Shown one piece after another: positions 39,083 to 48,922 of a stretch of DNA of 64,000 nt. This stretch comes from Citromicrobium sp. (GTDB lineage Bacteria > Pseudomonadota > Alphaproteobacteria > Sphingomonadales > Sphingomonadaceae): the NCBI GenBank assembly GCA_003248395.1, contig QFNA01000006.1:9299-73298 (forward strand), given 5' to 3'. A program made the position numbers and the translations under genes. Within the stretch, counting starts at the first letter, position 1; every line of letters begins with the position of its first letter. A model generated the notes under the pieces. It did no database searches, was not told the DNA's origin, and saw only the letters and a list, made by a program, of their open reading frames with translations.

Positions 39083-40312
39083 ATGAGCAGCTTCACATCA
39101 GAACTTCTGCGCGTTCTCGACGAACGCGGTTACATCCACCAGGTCACCGATGTCGAGGGGCTCGACACGCTGGCCGCCAGCCAGACCGTCCCCGGCTATA
39201 TCGGCTTCGATGCGACGGCCCCGAGCCTGCATGTCGGCAGCCTCGTCCAGATCATGATGCTGCGCCGGCTCCAGCAGACCGGGCACAAGCCCATCGTGCT
39301 CATGGGCGGCGGGACGACGCGCATCGGCGATCCGACCGGGCGCGACGAGAGCCGCAAGATGCTGTCCGACGAAGAGATCGAAGCGAATATCGCCGGGATC
39401 CGGACCGTGTTCGAACGACTGCTTCGCTTCGGGGACGGGCCCACCGACGCGGTGATGGTCGACAACCAGGACTGGCTCGGCGACCTCGGCTATATCGAAT
39501 TGCTGCAAAACGTCGGCCCCCACTTCACCGTTAACCGCATGCTGACCTTCGATTCGGTCCGGCTGCGGCTCGAGAGGGAGCAGCCGATGACCTTCCTCGA
39601 ATTCAACTACATGATTCTCCAGGGTTACGATTTCCGCCATCTCGCGCGCGAATACGATGTCCGGCTGCAGATGGGGGGGAGCGACCAGTGGGGCAATATC
39701 GTCAACGGCATGGAGCTCGGACGGCGGATGGACGGTGCCGATCTCTACGGCCTGACGACGCCGCTGCTCACCACCGCCGACGGCGGGAAGATGGGCAAGA
39801 CCGCTTCAGGCGCGGTCTGGCTTAACGAGAGCCAGCTTTCGAATTACGATTTCTGGCAATACTGGCGCAATGTCGACGATCGCGATGTCGGACGTTTCCT
39901 GCGTCTCTTCACCGACCTGCCGCTCGACGAAATCGCCCGGCTGGAATCGCTCGAAGGCGCCGCCATCAACGATGCCAAGGCCGTCCTGGCGAACGAGGTG
40001 ACCGGGCTCGTCCGCGGCGAAGAGGTTGCGCAATCGGCCGCGCAGACCGCTGCGGAGACCTTTGCCGAAGGCGGCAGCGGTGCCGATCTGCCGTCACTGA
40101 ATGTCGGGGCGGACGGCATGCGGATCGCCGCCGTCCTGACCGAGATCGGCTTCACCGCATCGAATGGCGAAGCGAAACGAAAACTGGCCGAGGGCGCCGT
40201 CAGGCTCGACGGCGACGTCATCTCCGATCCGGGCCATCTGGTCGAAATCGCAACCGGCGCCGAGGCGAAACTGTCGCTCGGAAAGAAGAAGCACGGCGTC
40301 TTGCGCCGCTGA
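39083..40312 (+). CDS. tyrS: Tyrosyl-tRNA synthetase
   Basis: Class I synthetase of the bacterial TyrRS type. HIGH-like HVGS at residues 50-53 ([10 protein letters not shown]), tyrosine-binding [14 protein letters not shown]-like [16 protein letters not shown]-like KMGKTASG around residue 236, and a C-terminal S4 domain ([16 protein letters not shown]). 409 residues. Start ATG at 39083; an in-frame GTG at 39077 precedes it. No T-box or attenuator is visible upstream. Confidence 0.96.
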   Translation: MSSFTSELLRVLDERGYIHQVTDVEGLDTLAASQTVPGYIGFDATAPSLHVGSLVQIMMLRRLQQTGHKPIVLMGGGTTRIGDPTGRDESRKMLSDEEIEANIAGIRTVFERLLRFGDGPTDAVMVDNQDWLGDLGYIELLQNVGPHFTVNRMLTFDSVRLRLEREQPMTFLEFNYMILQGYDFRHLAREYDVRLQMGGSDQWGNIVNGMELGRRMDGADLYGLTTPLLTTADGGKMGKTASGAVWLNESQLSNYDFWQYWRNVDDRDVGRFLRLFTDLPLDEIARLESLEGAAINDAKAVLANEVTGLVRGEEVAQSAAQTAAETFAEGGSGADLPSLNVGADGMRIAAVLTEIGFTASNGEAKRKLAEGAVRLDGDVISDPGHLVEIATGAEAKLSLGKKKHGVLRR

Positions 40313-40362
40313 TTTCATGGCCCGCATTGCCAGCACCAACATCGGCTTTACCAAATCTTCGC

Positions 40363-40377
40363 TATTCTCTGAGAATA
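40363..40377. promoter_or_regulatory. Perfect 15-bp inverted repeat before the PilZ gene
   Basis: TATTCTC-T-GAGAATA, a perfect palindrome with a one-base centre, 40 bases upstream of the PilZ start. It has the shape of an operator for a dimeric regulator. The only gene on this side is the PilZ gene. The regulator is unknown. Confidence 0.45.
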
Positions 40378-40417
40378 TCCTGCAGTTCGTAAAGTGTTCT
40401 ATAAAGGGATCGTAGCC

Positions 40418-40756
40418 ATGAGCGCGGGAGCACATCTGAGCGTAACCGATCAGCGGAGGCTGTCGCGGCATCCGGTCGATCATCCGGTTATTGCCGAACA
40501 TCACGACAAGGGCGACATGCGCATGCATATCGCGAACCTGTCCGCGAACGGATTCATGATCGACGACGCACGTGACCTGACGCGCGGCGAACGGGTCATC
40601 ATCCGCTTGCCGGTGATCGGTCGCATCGAAGCCTATTGCATCTGGGAGCGTGACAATCGCGCCGGTTTCCAGTTCGAACGGATCATCCGCGTCGACGACT
40701 TCCTCGCGATGATCGATACGCTCCAGCCCAATCCGCGGCTGCGCAAGCTGCGCTGA
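40418..40756 (+). CDS. PilZ-domain protein (c-di-GMP binding)
   Basis: Small PilZ protein. The c-di-GMP pocket is recognisable: basic RRLSRHPV near the N-terminus and NLSANGFMI, the (D/N)xSxxG motif, then a beta-barrel ending in AGFQFERI. ATG at 40418 (MSAGAHLSV); GTG at 40394 in frame is possible but less likely. 112 residues. It probably links c-di-GMP to motility or surface polymer output, but no partner is visible. Confidence 0.82.
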   Translation: MSAGAHLSVTDQRRLSRHPVDHPVIAEHHDKGDMRMHIANLSANGFMIDDARDLTRGERVIIRLPVIGRIEAYCIWERDNRAGFQFERIIRVDDFLAMIDTLQPNPRLRKLR

Positions 40757-40829
40757 ACGCAACATTCGTTTTTCGCCGGCCAAGCAGCCTTCTCTTCACA
40801 AGCGCGGGGACGGCTGCCATGCGGCATGA

Positions 40830-42140
40830 GTGGAACCCGCCAGCGCCCCTTCTCCCGAGACATCCCCCCTCCGCATAGCGAACTTCCGCGCCTACCTCGT
40901 CGCGCGGTTCGCGATGGTGATCGGGCAATATGCCATGATCCTGATCATCGGCTGGCAGACCTACACCATCTCGCGCGAGAGCGGGATGGATGCCTTCGCC
41001 GCCTCGGGCCAGCTCGCACTGATCGGCCTGCTGCAATTCCTGCCCCTCTTCGTGCTCTCCCCCTTCTCCGGTCTCGCGGCGGACCGCTTCAATCGCAAGA
41101 CGGTCGCGCGCCTGACCATCCTGCTCCAGCTGGTCGGGGCCGCAATCCTGGCCTGGCTGACCTGGACCGGAGGGCTGCGGATCGGATCGCTGTTCGCCGT
41201 CGCCGTACTGCTCGGCGTGGTGCGCGCCTTCAACGGCCCGGCGCTGTCCGCGCTGGCGCCCAACCTCGTGCCGAAGGCAATCTTGCCCAACGCCATCGCG
41301 CTTTCCTCGATCGCCTGGCAGACGGGCATGATCCTCGGTCCGGCGGTGGGCGGCTATGCCTACGATGCCGCGCCCGCCTTGCCCTATGCGATCGCCAGCG
41401 TCCTGTTCCTCGTCGCGATCATCGCCATCAGCACGATCGGCGCGGTGCCGCGCTCGCCCATCACCGGGGCGCAGCGCCCCATCGGCCAGGTGATCGATGG
41501 CTGGCGCTACGTCCTCCGCAACAGGATGGTGCTGGGCGCGATCACGCTCGACCTGATGGCGGTGTTCCTCGCCGGAGCGACCGCGCTGTTCCCGCCGTTC
41601 GCCTACGATATCCTCAAGGTCGGCGAGACCGGCCTCGCCCAGCTTGCCGCCGCCCCGGCGGTGGGCGCGGCGATCACCGCCATGTGGTTCAGCTTCCGCC
41701 CGCTGAAGACCGATGTCGGCCCCAAGATGCTCTGGGCGGTCGCGGTGTTCGGGCTGGCGACGATCGTCTTCGGCCTGTCACGCTCCATGCCGCTCTCGCT
41801 CGCCATGCTGGTGATCGTGGGCGCGGCGGACATGTTCAGCGTCTACATCCGCCAGTCGCTGATCCAGCTGCATACGCCCGACGACAAGCGCGGGCGCGTC
41901 TCCTCCGCCAGCCTGCTGACGATCAGCGCCTCGAACGAAGGCGGCGATGCCTTTTCCGGCTTCCTCGCCAGCATGTTCGGCCCCGCCATCGCGGTGATCG
42001 CAGGCGGCGCGGGCGCAATCGCGACGGTCGCCTTGTGGAGCCGGATTTTCCCCGTTTTGCGCACGACCCGGACCTTCGACCCGCCTGAAGAATTGCAAGA
42101 CCATACACGGCAAGAAAAACCGCAGGAGCAGATCCCATGA
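40830..42140 (+). CDS. MFS transporter, EntS/MFS_3-like exporter
   Basis: Twelve-helix major facilitator of the MFS_3 (enterobactin exporter EntS-like) group: [18 protein letters not shown] at the start, [20 protein letters not shown] in the helix 2-3 loop. 436 residues. Start is a GTG at 40830; the nearby ATG at 40826 is out of frame. It overlaps cysK by 4 bases (ATGA). Its substrate is not predictable. Confidence 0.88.
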   Translation: MEPASAPSPETSPLRIANFRAYLVARFAMVIGQYAMILIIGWQTYTISRESGMDAFAASGQLALIGLLQFLPLFVLSPFSGLAADRFNRKTVARLTILLQLVGAAILAWLTWTGGLRIGSLFAVAVLLGVVRAFNGPALSALAPNLVPKAILPNAIALSSIAWQTGMILGPAVGGYAYDAAPALPYAIASVLFLVAIIAISTIGAVPRSPITGAQRPIGQVIDGWRYVLRNRMVLGAITLDLMAVFLAGATALFPPFAYDILKVGETGLAQLAAAPAVGAAITAMWFSFRPLKTDVGPKMLWAVAVFGLATIVFGLSRSMPLSLAMLVIVGAADMFSVYIRQSLIQLHTPDDKRGRVSSASLLTISASNEGGDAFSGFLASMFGPAIAVIAGGAGAIATVALWSRIFPVLRTTRTFDPPEELQDHTRQEKPQEQIP

Positions 42141-43054
42141 AAGCCCAGTCCGTCCTCGAAACCATCGGCGGTACGCCGCATATCCGCCTATCGCGCCTGT
42201 TCCCCGACCACGAGGTCTGGGTGAAGAGCGAGCGCGCAAATCCGGGCGGTTCGATCAAGGATCGCATCGGCCATGCCATGGTCGAGGATGCGGAAAAGGC
42301 CGGCAAGCTCAAGCCCGGCGGCACGATCATCGAACCGACCAGCGGCAACACCGGCATCGGCCTCGCCATGGCCGCCGCGGTCAAGGGCTACAAGCTGGTG
42401 CTCGTTATGCCCGAAAGCATGAGCATGGAGCGCCGCCGCCTGATGCTCGCCTATGGTGCCACATTCGATCTCACGCCCAAGGAAGGCGGGATGAAAGGCG
42501 CGATCGAGCGTGCGCAGGAACTGGTCGAACAGACCGAAGGCGCCTGGATGCCCAGCCAGTTCGACAACCCGTCCAACTTCGAAGTCCACCAGCGCACCAC
42601 CGCGCGCGAAATCCTGGACGATTTTGCCGACGAACCGATCGACGTGCTCATCACCGGCGTCGGCACCGGCGGCCACCTCACCGGCTGCGCCGAGGTGCTG
42701 AAGGAAACATGGAGCGGGATGAAGGCCTACGCCGTCGAGCCCACCGCTTCGCCCGTCATCAGCGGCGGCCAGCCCGGCCCGCACCCGATCCAGGGCATCG
42801 GCGCCGGCTTCGTCCCCGAAAACCTCCACACCGCCGCCATCGACGGCGCCATCCAGGTCGAGCCCGAAGACGCCAAGCAATGGGCCCGCCGCTGCGCGGC
42901 CAAGGAAGGCCTGCTGGTCGGCATCTCCAGCGGCGCAACGCTGGCCGCGATCGCGAAGAAGTTACCCGAACTCGACGCAAACAGCCGCGTCCTCGGCTTC
43001 AACTACGACACCGGCGAGCGGTACCTGTCAGTGCCAGACTTTTTGCCGGAGTGA
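42137..43054 (+). CDS. cysK: Cysteine synthase A (O-acetylserine sulfhydrylase)
   Basis: PLP enzyme forming L-cysteine from O-acetylserine and sulfide. The PLP lysine is Lys41 in [12 protein letters not shown]; the substrate loop is [10 protein letters not shown] and the phosphate-binding [10 protein letters not shown]. 305 residues. The ATG overlaps the MFS gene stop (ATGA), so the exporter and cysK are co-translated, an unusual pairing. Confidence 0.94.
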   Translation: MKAQSVLETIGGTPHIRLSRLFPDHEVWVKSERANPGGSIKDRIGHAMVEDAEKAGKLKPGGTIIEPTSGNTGIGLAMAAAVKGYKLVLVMPESMSMERRRLMLAYGATFDLTPKEGGMKGAIERAQELVEQTEGAWMPSQFDNPSNFEVHQRTTAREILDDFADEPIDVLITGVGTGGHLTGCAEVLKETWSGMKAYAVEPTASPVISGGQPGPHPIQGIGAGFVPENLHTAAIDGAIQVEPEDAKQWARRCAAKEGLLVGISSGATLAAIAKKLPELDANSRVLGFNYDTGERYLSVPDFLPE

Positions 43055-43254
43055 GGCGGTGCTGACTGTTCGCTGACGACCCTACAAACGACCTTTCGTC
43101 TTCGTGACTTTGATCGGCGGCTTCTGGGCCGGGAGGAGACGGTCAGCTTTCGGTGGCAAGTCGGCAAAAGCCGTCGTCCAAGAGCAGTTTCTTGATGTCG
43201 CACGTCACATATATGCCCGGTGACACTCCGATCACACGATGTCAGAGTTGAATA
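43055..43254. other. Non-coding gap after cysK, start of the accessory block
   Basis: 200 bases without a recognisable gene. I see no tRNA, no clear terminator hairpin and no att-like direct repeat. The composition falls from the high GC of cysK to a more AT-balanced sequence that continues to about 45.6 kb. Confidence 0.5.
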
Positions 43255-44088
43255 ATGATAAACTTGGACCCGGTCATTGAGCGTATCGACGCGCTGCTGG
43301 ATGAGGACACTGACCAGAGCGTGACCTATGCTGCCTTGGAGGCTCGGTTGGCGCTCGAACGGGTATGCTACGACCGACTCCGCCAGCGGCATGACTACAT
43401 TTCCCACGAGCAGCTTCGGCGCTGGCAGCCCGGTGCCGTGGTCAACATGCTCATCAAAGAGGTGGACGAGCATCTCGGCAAGACCCTCACCCTCAGTATC
43501 AGCAAGTCCTCAGTCTGCCCCGGTGTGAAGCTGGAAGATGAGGAGTATGTGGAGGTCGGGACGGAAATCGGTTTCAGCCCGAAGAAGATTGCAAAGCTGT
43601 GGAACGCGCTGGCGAAGCTGGCGCTTCACGCCCACCTGCCCGAACACCGCAACGATGCAATACCAGCATACGGTGATCGGCCGCGCATTCGTGCGAAGGT
43701 GGAGGAGGTGCAGTCGGAACTTCGGAGGCTCGCCAAGGGAACTATGACATTTTCCGGCCTCGGAGAGGAAGTGAAGTTCGAATGCTCGTGCGGCGAATTG
43801 AACAAACGGCGCGCAGGTCTCTTGCGTGACGGGCAGCACGTCCACTGTCTGAACCCAGAGTGCAAGCAGACGTGGAAGGTTACGCGAGAGAACGACGGCT
43901 TCGGCTTCGAGCAGGTGACGGTCCCCGTGAACTGCGAAGAGTGCAGCGCCGCTAACCACATGCCCTGGCGCTTCTTTCTTGATATGAAGCACGACGAGGT
44001 TGGTTCATTCTCATGCCATTCCTGCCGCCATAAAAATTACGTGCAGTGGCGGTTGATGCAAATCCACCGAGAGATCAGCGTCGGCTGA
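43255..44088 (+). CDS. Unrecognised protein with cysteine-rich zinc-ribbon-like C-terminus
   Basis: I do not recognise this 277-residue protein. The N-terminal part is helical and charged (DQSVTYAALEARLALERV, KVEEVQSELRRLAKG). The C-terminal half is cysteine rich: FECSCGEL, CLNPECKQTW, NCEECSA and CHSCRHK, which reads as two zinc ribbons in tandem. No signal peptide or membrane helix. It stands alone, convergent with the next unknown gene, and is lower in GC than the flanking core genes, consistent with acquisition. DNA or RNA binding is possible. Confidence 0.75.
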   Translation: MINLDPVIERIDALLDEDTDQSVTYAALEARLALERVCYDRLRQRHDYISHEQLRRWQPGAVVNMLIKEVDEHLGKTLTLSISKSSVCPGVKLEDEEYVEVGTEIGFSPKKIAKLWNALAKLALHAHLPEHRNDAIPAYGDRPRIRAKVEEVQSELRRLAKGTMTFSGLGEEVKFECSCGELNKRRAGLLRDGQHVHCLNPECKQTWKVTRENDGFGFEQVTVPVNCEECSAANHMPWRFFLDMKHDEVGSFSCHSCRHKNYVQWRLMQIHREISVG

Positions 44089-44108
44089 CAAACTGATGAA
44101 TGATGGCG

Positions 44109-44843
44109 TCAGTTGGAAAGCTTGGCGATCCTCTTGTTTAACCGTGCAATCCTCGTATCCCAGTCACCTTTCCACCCTTGTTCTCTTGCTTGCTCGGATA
44201 GGGCACCTGCGGCAACATAATCGCCGCGCTTCTCAAAGATGATAGCAAGCTGCTTGTAGCCATGGTGCGACGGCAACGTGTCTGGCGGATACCTGTCAAA
44301 CGTCGCCTCACCCCTCTGGACGAGGTCGATCTTTCGCTGCGCCTCTTCCCTGCTGTCTTTGCCCCACCTGATCTCGATTAATGGTTTTTTTGCGGGTGCG
44401 AGGAAAGCCTCAGCAGCCAAAGGCGCTAGCTGAATCTGATCTCGGCAGGCTGTCTCAGCTCGTTGAAGAGCGAAGCAATCTGTGTCTCGCCATCTGTAGT
44501 AGACCATAGCCTTCGCCTGATATGTGAAGTGTTTCGTCAGAACATTCTCTGAGACGGCAAGCAGCTCCTCAGCCTTGTCGATTATTCGGAACCCGATGGT
44601 GCGGTCTGTCTCATGCTTGAACCAAGTTGCTAATGTAGAGAGTAGCTGACTGGGATTGCTAACGTCGCCACTAGTTTTCTCTTCGATCAGCATCCTTCCC
44701 CCATCGCTCGCTCCCATAGGCTGAAAAGTCGCTAGGATATGGGCGCGCTCGTCATCGTCGAATTCGGTCAACCACCAGTCGGTTAGACCCGACGCACCGA
44801 TGAAGCCGTGAATTTGGTTCTTCTCTTTTCTGAATGGCCACAT
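44109..44843 (-). CDS. Unrecognised protein, possibly a small helical-repeat protein
   Basis: Start at ATG 44843 (MWPFRKEKNQIHG), giving 244 residues. I know no family. The N-terminus (IHGFIGASGLTDWWLTEFDD) is globular; the C-terminal 40 residues (YKQLAIIFEKRGDYVAAGALSEQAREQGW) look like a TPR helix pair followed by a coiled tail. No signal peptide. GC is lower than the neighbours, and the region around it has no core genes. Its stop is 20 bases from the stop of the zinc-ribbon gene, so the two converge. Confidence 0.7.
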   Translation of the reverse strand: MWPFRKEKNQIHGFIGASGLTDWWLTEFDDDERAHILATFQPMGASDGGRMLIEEKTSGDVSNPSQLLSTLATWFKHETDRTIGFRIIDKAEELLAVSENVLTKHFTYQAKAMVYYRWRDTDCFALQRAETACRDQIQLAPLAAEAFLAPAKKPLIEIRWGKDSREEAQRKIDLVQRGEATFDRYPPDTLPSHHGYKQLAIIFEKRGDYVAAGALSEQAREQGWKGDWDTRIARLNKRIAKLSN

Positions 44844-45156
44844 CGCTGGAATCACCTTTTTCACGCAGCGGCATTGCTATCGCATCTAGATCAAATCACC
44901 CAGCCCCGGCCCGATCATATGCGGTCGCTTGCCGCATTTCGAGTAACGCAGGCGACGCGTATGTGTCAGCTTTTGGGGCAACGAGCCAATAAGCCAAGAG
45001 ACTGGAACTGGGGCGCTTTGCTGACCGGCAACTCACACTGGTAGCGGCCTGGCGGCTTGTGGGCCGATTACGGACTGTCTGCTGTTGGGTGCACTGACGA
45101 GCGAAGCTGCCATTCTTCTGACAATGCCATTGTCGCCAACTTCTGGGCTGTGAGAA
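44844..45156. other. Gene-free stretch between the unknown gene and the regulator remnant
   Basis: 313 bases without a convincing coding region. The open frames here look like decayed or random sequence. I could not see a promoter, repeat or RNA motif. Confidence 0.5.
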
Positions 45157-45297
45157 AGCCTCTCCCGTCCCTGCAAGTTCCCACCCTTTCGAGCGATCCC
45201 CTACGATCTCGACTGCGAATCCGACTTGCGCCAGTGATTCAATAATGAATTTGCTCATCTGGGGGTCGTCCTGAATAATCAGAACAGTCTTTGCCAC
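45157..45297 (-). pseudogene. Remnant of a response-regulator receiver domain
   Basis: A GTG start (45295-45297) opens 47 codons, MAKTVLIIQDDPQMSKFIIE onward, matching the start of a receiver domain: acidic pair in QDD, helix FIIESLAQVGFAVEIVGD and GWELAGTGEA. After that the frame continues only as low-complexity, non-homologous sequence, so phosphoacceptor Asp, the rest of the domain and the DNA-binding domain are gone. A degraded two-component gene. Confidence 0.65.
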
Positions 45298-45382
45298 GTG
45301 AGGCTTCGTGCTGGAGTCAACAGGAGTGCTTCAGCATAGGCCGCATTCGCGACAAGCTTGAGACATCGGCGTCTTAAGCTGA

Positions 45383-47707
45383 CTATCGCGGCGAGAGAGG
45401 CGCCACGTTAAAACGATTCATACCTGCACCGCCATCCGAACCTCCATCGTAGATGAAACCATAGACGAGGCTGTTGTCTCTCAAGCTCAGAACGTTGCCG
45501 CGGACCCAAGACCCAAGGATTTTGTCCACGAGCAGTTCGGGCTTTTGCCATGCGCCACGGACGCAACGGACCGAGTAGATGCTCCGGCTATCTTCGTCGA
45601 TAAACAAGAGCACAGGCGATCCAACATGAATCACGAGGTCGGCCGCGGGCTGCTGCGAATCGACCGCATCGGTGATCACCGGCCCCGGGGTGATGCGGGA
45701 CGGGGCGCCGGGCGCTGCCAGCCCGACGATGCGCCGCTCCCACAGACTGCCATCGGCGAGGCGATAGGCGATGATGACGGTGTCGGCCGCAGCGTCATAG
45801 GCAAGCGGGAGCACGGCGCCATATTCGGCCCGCCCGGTGCCCGCGCCGCGCGCGAGAAGCTGGCGCGCGGTGAGGCTGCCATCGGGCAGGATGCGCCGAT
45901 ACCAGATGCTGCCATCGTCGCTGAAATAGGCCAGGTGGACGACATCGCCGCGCCCGACGATCGCCTGCGGCCCGGCATTGACGAAGCCTGCCTCCGGATC
46001 GAGCTCCACCGGCGCGCTCCAGACCAGCTCGCCGATGCCCTCATCCGCCCGGTCACCGGGCCTCTGCCCGGTCCCGACCACGTAATGCAGCCGATCGGCC
46101 AGATAGACGGCGACGATCGACCCGTCCGAGCGCATCGCCATCGTCGCGGTCTGGGCGATCGCCTCGCCCCGTGCCGCCACCTCGTCGCGCACCGCCCAGC
46201 TGTCGGGGCGTTCGGCATTGTCCGAGGTCAGGAACATGTGCCGCCTGACCGAAGAGGTAACCTGGTGGATGATCTCGATACGGTCGCCGACAAGCCGGCT
46301 GTCGACCGATTCGAGGTCGCCGGTGGCCGGCCGGTGGGCGCCATCCATCTCGCGCCAGTGCCGACCGCCATCGACGGATTTCATCATCATGAAGCGATTG
46401 TCGGTCTCGGTCGGCTCCATGATGAAGTAGAGGTCGCCATTGGTGGCCTGCCATGGACCGATGCGGCCGGGATTCTCGACGAAGGTGCCGCCCAGATGGC
46501 CGGCGGCGATGGCCAGCTCGACCCGGCCCGTGGCGCTGGCCGGGCGACCCTCGCCATCGACCATGCGAAAGGCAAAGCTGTCGCCGGCCTCGTTCGTCAC
46601 CGGACCGTCGGCGTGGCGGCGGATGACGAGTGGCCATTCGAACTCGCTGTGCCCGTCGGCCGGCGCGGATGCGGAGACCTCTTCGGCCAGCGACACTCCT
46701 GCGCCGGGCGAGAACGGGCCGGGAGCGGCATGGATGAGGTCGGCGGTCGGCGCTCCGGCGGCATAGCCGCGCGTGGCCACGATGCTGGCGCGCGGCGTGC
46801 GGGCGACGCCCTCGAGCGTCCATTCGGCGATATCCACCCGGTCGCCAGCGGCAAGGCCGATCCCCGCCTGGCCGCGCGGCAGGCCATCGGCGAGCGGCAG
46901 CGTCAGTGAGAATGCGCCATCGCCGATCTCGATCTCGAGCGCGGCGTCCTCATATTGCAGCTCGACTTCCTGCCAGCCGGTGAGCGCCGGACCGGCATGC
47001 GCCTCGCCGAGCAGCGTCTCGTGCCCGTCGCGCTGGCGAACGACTCGGACCCGGCCCGAAGGCATGAAGTGCGCGGCCGCGTAATTGTCTTCATCGACAT
47101 AGCCGAACAGCAGCGCCACGCCGCGCTCGTTGCCGGCCGGCAGCCGCAGCCGCGCCGCGATGGAGAATTCCGGCAGCGGCCAGGGCGCGCGCGAGAGCGC
47201 CCGCAGCTCCGCCCCGGCCGCTGCCGCGCGCAGCACCGCGCCTTCGTCCGTCATGGCCACGGCGAGCGTGCCGGTGGCGCCGGCGGCCATGCTCCAGCCC
47301 GGCGCCACCGTGCCAATCGCATCGTCGGCGAAGGTCTGCGTCCATTCGCGCATGGGATGGGGAAAATCCTGCGCCTCGACATGCTCCCAGGCGCCGGCAT
47401 TGCGGCTGACCTGCAGGCTCAGCGGCCCCTCAGGCGGCCCGCCGATGGTCTCGAGACGGAGGCGGAACGGCCGGTCGGCCTCGACCACCACGTCTTCCCC
47501 CGCATCGCCCGCCCAGCCGCCGGGCGCGTTGAGCGGCGCATCGGCCTGCACGCGCACGCGGAAGCTCGGCTCCTGTGCCGCGGCCGGCGCGCTGGCGAGG
47601 GCGAGGGCGGCCAGGCCGGAAAGAACAGCCGAAACAGACCGGCCGCCTGCCCGCTGGCTGAAGGCGCGGCGGCCGGATGCGGGGTTGCCGCGCACCCGGT
47701 CAATCAC
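45383..47707 (-). CDS. Sialidase-like exported protein (beta-propeller with Asp box)
   Basis: Predicted secreted or periplasmic protein of 774 residues. Start is a GTG at 47707, overlapping the alkaline phosphatase stop by 8 bases; the signal peptide then reads SVSAVLSGLAALALASAPAAAQ. Residues about 50-130 form a small beta domain, about 140-300 a concanavalin-like domain (TDEGAVLRAAAAGAELRALS, SIAARLRLPAGNERGV), and the C-terminal 370 a sialidase-like propeller with an Asp box, SVDGGRHW, and repeated blades. The catalytic residues of a true sialidase are not evident, so the substrate is open. Last gene of the phosphatase operon. GC jumps inside it at about 45.64 kb. Confidence 0.7.
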   Translation of the reverse strand: MIDRVRGNPASGRRAFSQRAGGRSVSAVLSGLAALALASAPAAAQEPSFRVRVQADAPLNAPGGWAGDAGEDVVVEADRPFRLRLETIGGPPEGPLSLQVSRNAGAWEHVEAQDFPHPMREWTQTFADDAIGTVAPGWSMAAGATGTLAVAMTDEGAVLRAAAAGAELRALSRAPWPLPEFSIAARLRLPAGNERGVALLFGYVDEDNYAAAHFMPSGRVRVVRQRDGHETLLGEAHAGPALTGWQEVELQYEDAALEIEIGDGAFSLTLPLADGLPRGQAGIGLAAGDRVDIAEWTLEGVARTPRASIVATRGYAAGAPTADLIHAAPGPFSPGAGVSLAEEVSASAPADGHSEFEWPLVIRRHADGPVTNEAGDSFAFRMVDGEGRPASATGRVELAIAAGHLGGTFVENPGRIGPWQATNGDLYFIMEPTETDNRFMMMKSVDGGRHWREMDGAHRPATGDLESVDSRLVGDRIEIIHQVTSSVRRHMFLTSDNAERPDSWAVRDEVAARGEAIAQTATMAMRSDGSIVAVYLADRLHYVVGTGQRPGDRADEGIGELVWSAPVELDPEAGFVNAGPQAIVGRGDVVHLAYFSDDGSIWYRRILPDGSLTARQLLARGAGTGRAEYGAVLPLAYDAAADTVIIAYRLADGSLWERRIVGLAAPGAPSRITPGPVITDAVDSQQPAADLVIHVGSPVLLFIDEDSRSIYSVRCVRGAWQKPELLVDKILGSWVRGNVLSLRDNSLVYGFIYDGGSDGGAGMNRFNVAPLSPR

Positions 47708-48920
47708 GCTCCCAGCCCCAGGCCTCGAGCATGATGGCGAACAGGCGGGTGTTGGGAAGATAGCCGCGCACCCGCTCGGCGCCGGCCCCGATCGCCAGCG
47801 CGGGCACCTCTTCGGCCGTGTGGGTGGCGTTGACGAAGACATTGTCCAGCCGCACGTGGTCGTCATCCTCGTCGTCGCTGGCCGCGGGCTGTGCCGCCTG
47901 CCACGCATCGTAGCCGGCCAGAAGATCCTCGCCGCGGCGCCCGCCATCGACCTGCAGGCCGAAGGAATGGTCGGCGGTGAACAGCAGCAGCGTCTCGCCA
48001 AGATCGACGCGGGCCGCCACCTCGGCCATCAGGCCGTCGAACCGGGCGAGGTTTTCCAGCCCCTCGCGCACGTCGTCGGTGTGTGCGTCCCATTCGACCA
48101 CCAGCAGATAGCCCTTGTCCGCCTGTTCGAGCCGGTCGAGCGCGGCCAGCGTGGCTGCGCGCACGTCGATCTCGTCGGCCACCACCACCGGGCGGGCATT
48201 GTCGGCCGGCATGTCGGCGAGCGTCGCGTAGATCGGGCGATCATGCGCGCTGGCGAGCTGGTCGAAGCCGGTGCCGAGCGCCGCGAGCTGCTCGCCGATC
48301 CTGCCGCGCCCGCGGCCGATCAGCACGTCCACCCCGTCGCCGAAGCGCGGTGCGAAGGCCTGCGGAAAGATGTTGCCCCAATCGCCGCGGTCATTGGCAT
48401 GGGCATAGGTGGCCGCCGGCGTGGCATCGGCGATCGACTGGCTCGAGACCACGCCGGTCAGCAGCCCGCGCTCCTCGGCATATTCCAGCAGGGTCTTGGT
48501 CGGCTGCCCGTCGCGCTCGCCGCGCACGGCATCAGGCCCCAGGCTGATGACGCCGTTATGCGTTTTCACCCCGGTCATGATCGCCGACATGCCGTTTGCC
48601 GAATCCGACACGAAGCGATCGACCGGCGAGGTCTCGCTCAGGCCGAGATGGGGCCATTGCTGGATGCTGAGCCGAAGCGGCTCCCCATGCGCAAGGATGC
48701 TGGCGGCATTGAGCGTGGCGACCCCGGCCGCATCGGCGAGGAACACGATGACGTTGCGCGCCTGCCGTGTTTCTTGCGCCTGTTGCACGGGTGGCGGTGC
48801 CGCTGGAATATCCTGCCCGGATGCGGGCGCGGCCAGTATTGCAGCGAGGCCTGCGAAGGCCGCAGCAATCGGCGCGACCGGGCGAGGGGTGCGGATGGTC
48901 ATGGCGAGCGGTGCTTTCAT
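47700..48920 (-). CDS. PhoA-type alkaline phosphatase
   Basis: Secreted phosphomonoesterase. The signal peptide covers PIAAAFAGLAAILAAPASGQ. Alkaline-phosphatase-superfamily sites: metal Asp63 in VFLADAAG, nucleophile Ser107 in VSDSANGMSAIMTG, VEWDAHTD, LLFTADHSF and HTAEEVPALAIG. 406 residues. It begins 2 bases after the TonB receptor stop (48923) and overlaps the next gene by 8 bases, so it is in the same operon. Secreted phosphatases beside a TonB receptor indicate release of phosphate from organic phosphate. Confidence 0.88.
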   Translation of the reverse strand: MKAPLAMTIRTPRPVAPIAAAFAGLAAILAAPASGQDIPAAPPPVQQAQETRQARNVIVFLADAAGVATLNAASILAHGEPLRLSIQQWPHLGLSETSPVDRFVSDSANGMSAIMTGVKTHNGVISLGPDAVRGERDGQPTKTLLEYAEERGLLTGVVSSQSIADATPAATYAHANDRGDWGNIFPQAFAPRFGDGVDVLIGRGRGRIGEQLAALGTGFDQLASAHDRPIYATLADMPADNARPVVVADEIDVRAATLAALDRLEQADKGYLLVVEWDAHTDDVREGLENLARFDGLMAEVAARVDLGETLLLFTADHSFGLQVDGGRRGEDLLAGYDAWQAAQPAASDDEDDDHVRLDNVFVNATHTAEEVPALAIGAGAERVRGYLPNTRLFAIMLEAWGWERD

Positions 48921-48922
48921 GG

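Noticed and set aside
47708..48001. N-terminal extension of the sialidase-like protein
   Set aside because: It is the antisense-frame shadow of the alkaline phosphatase; the signal peptide follows the GTG at 47707.
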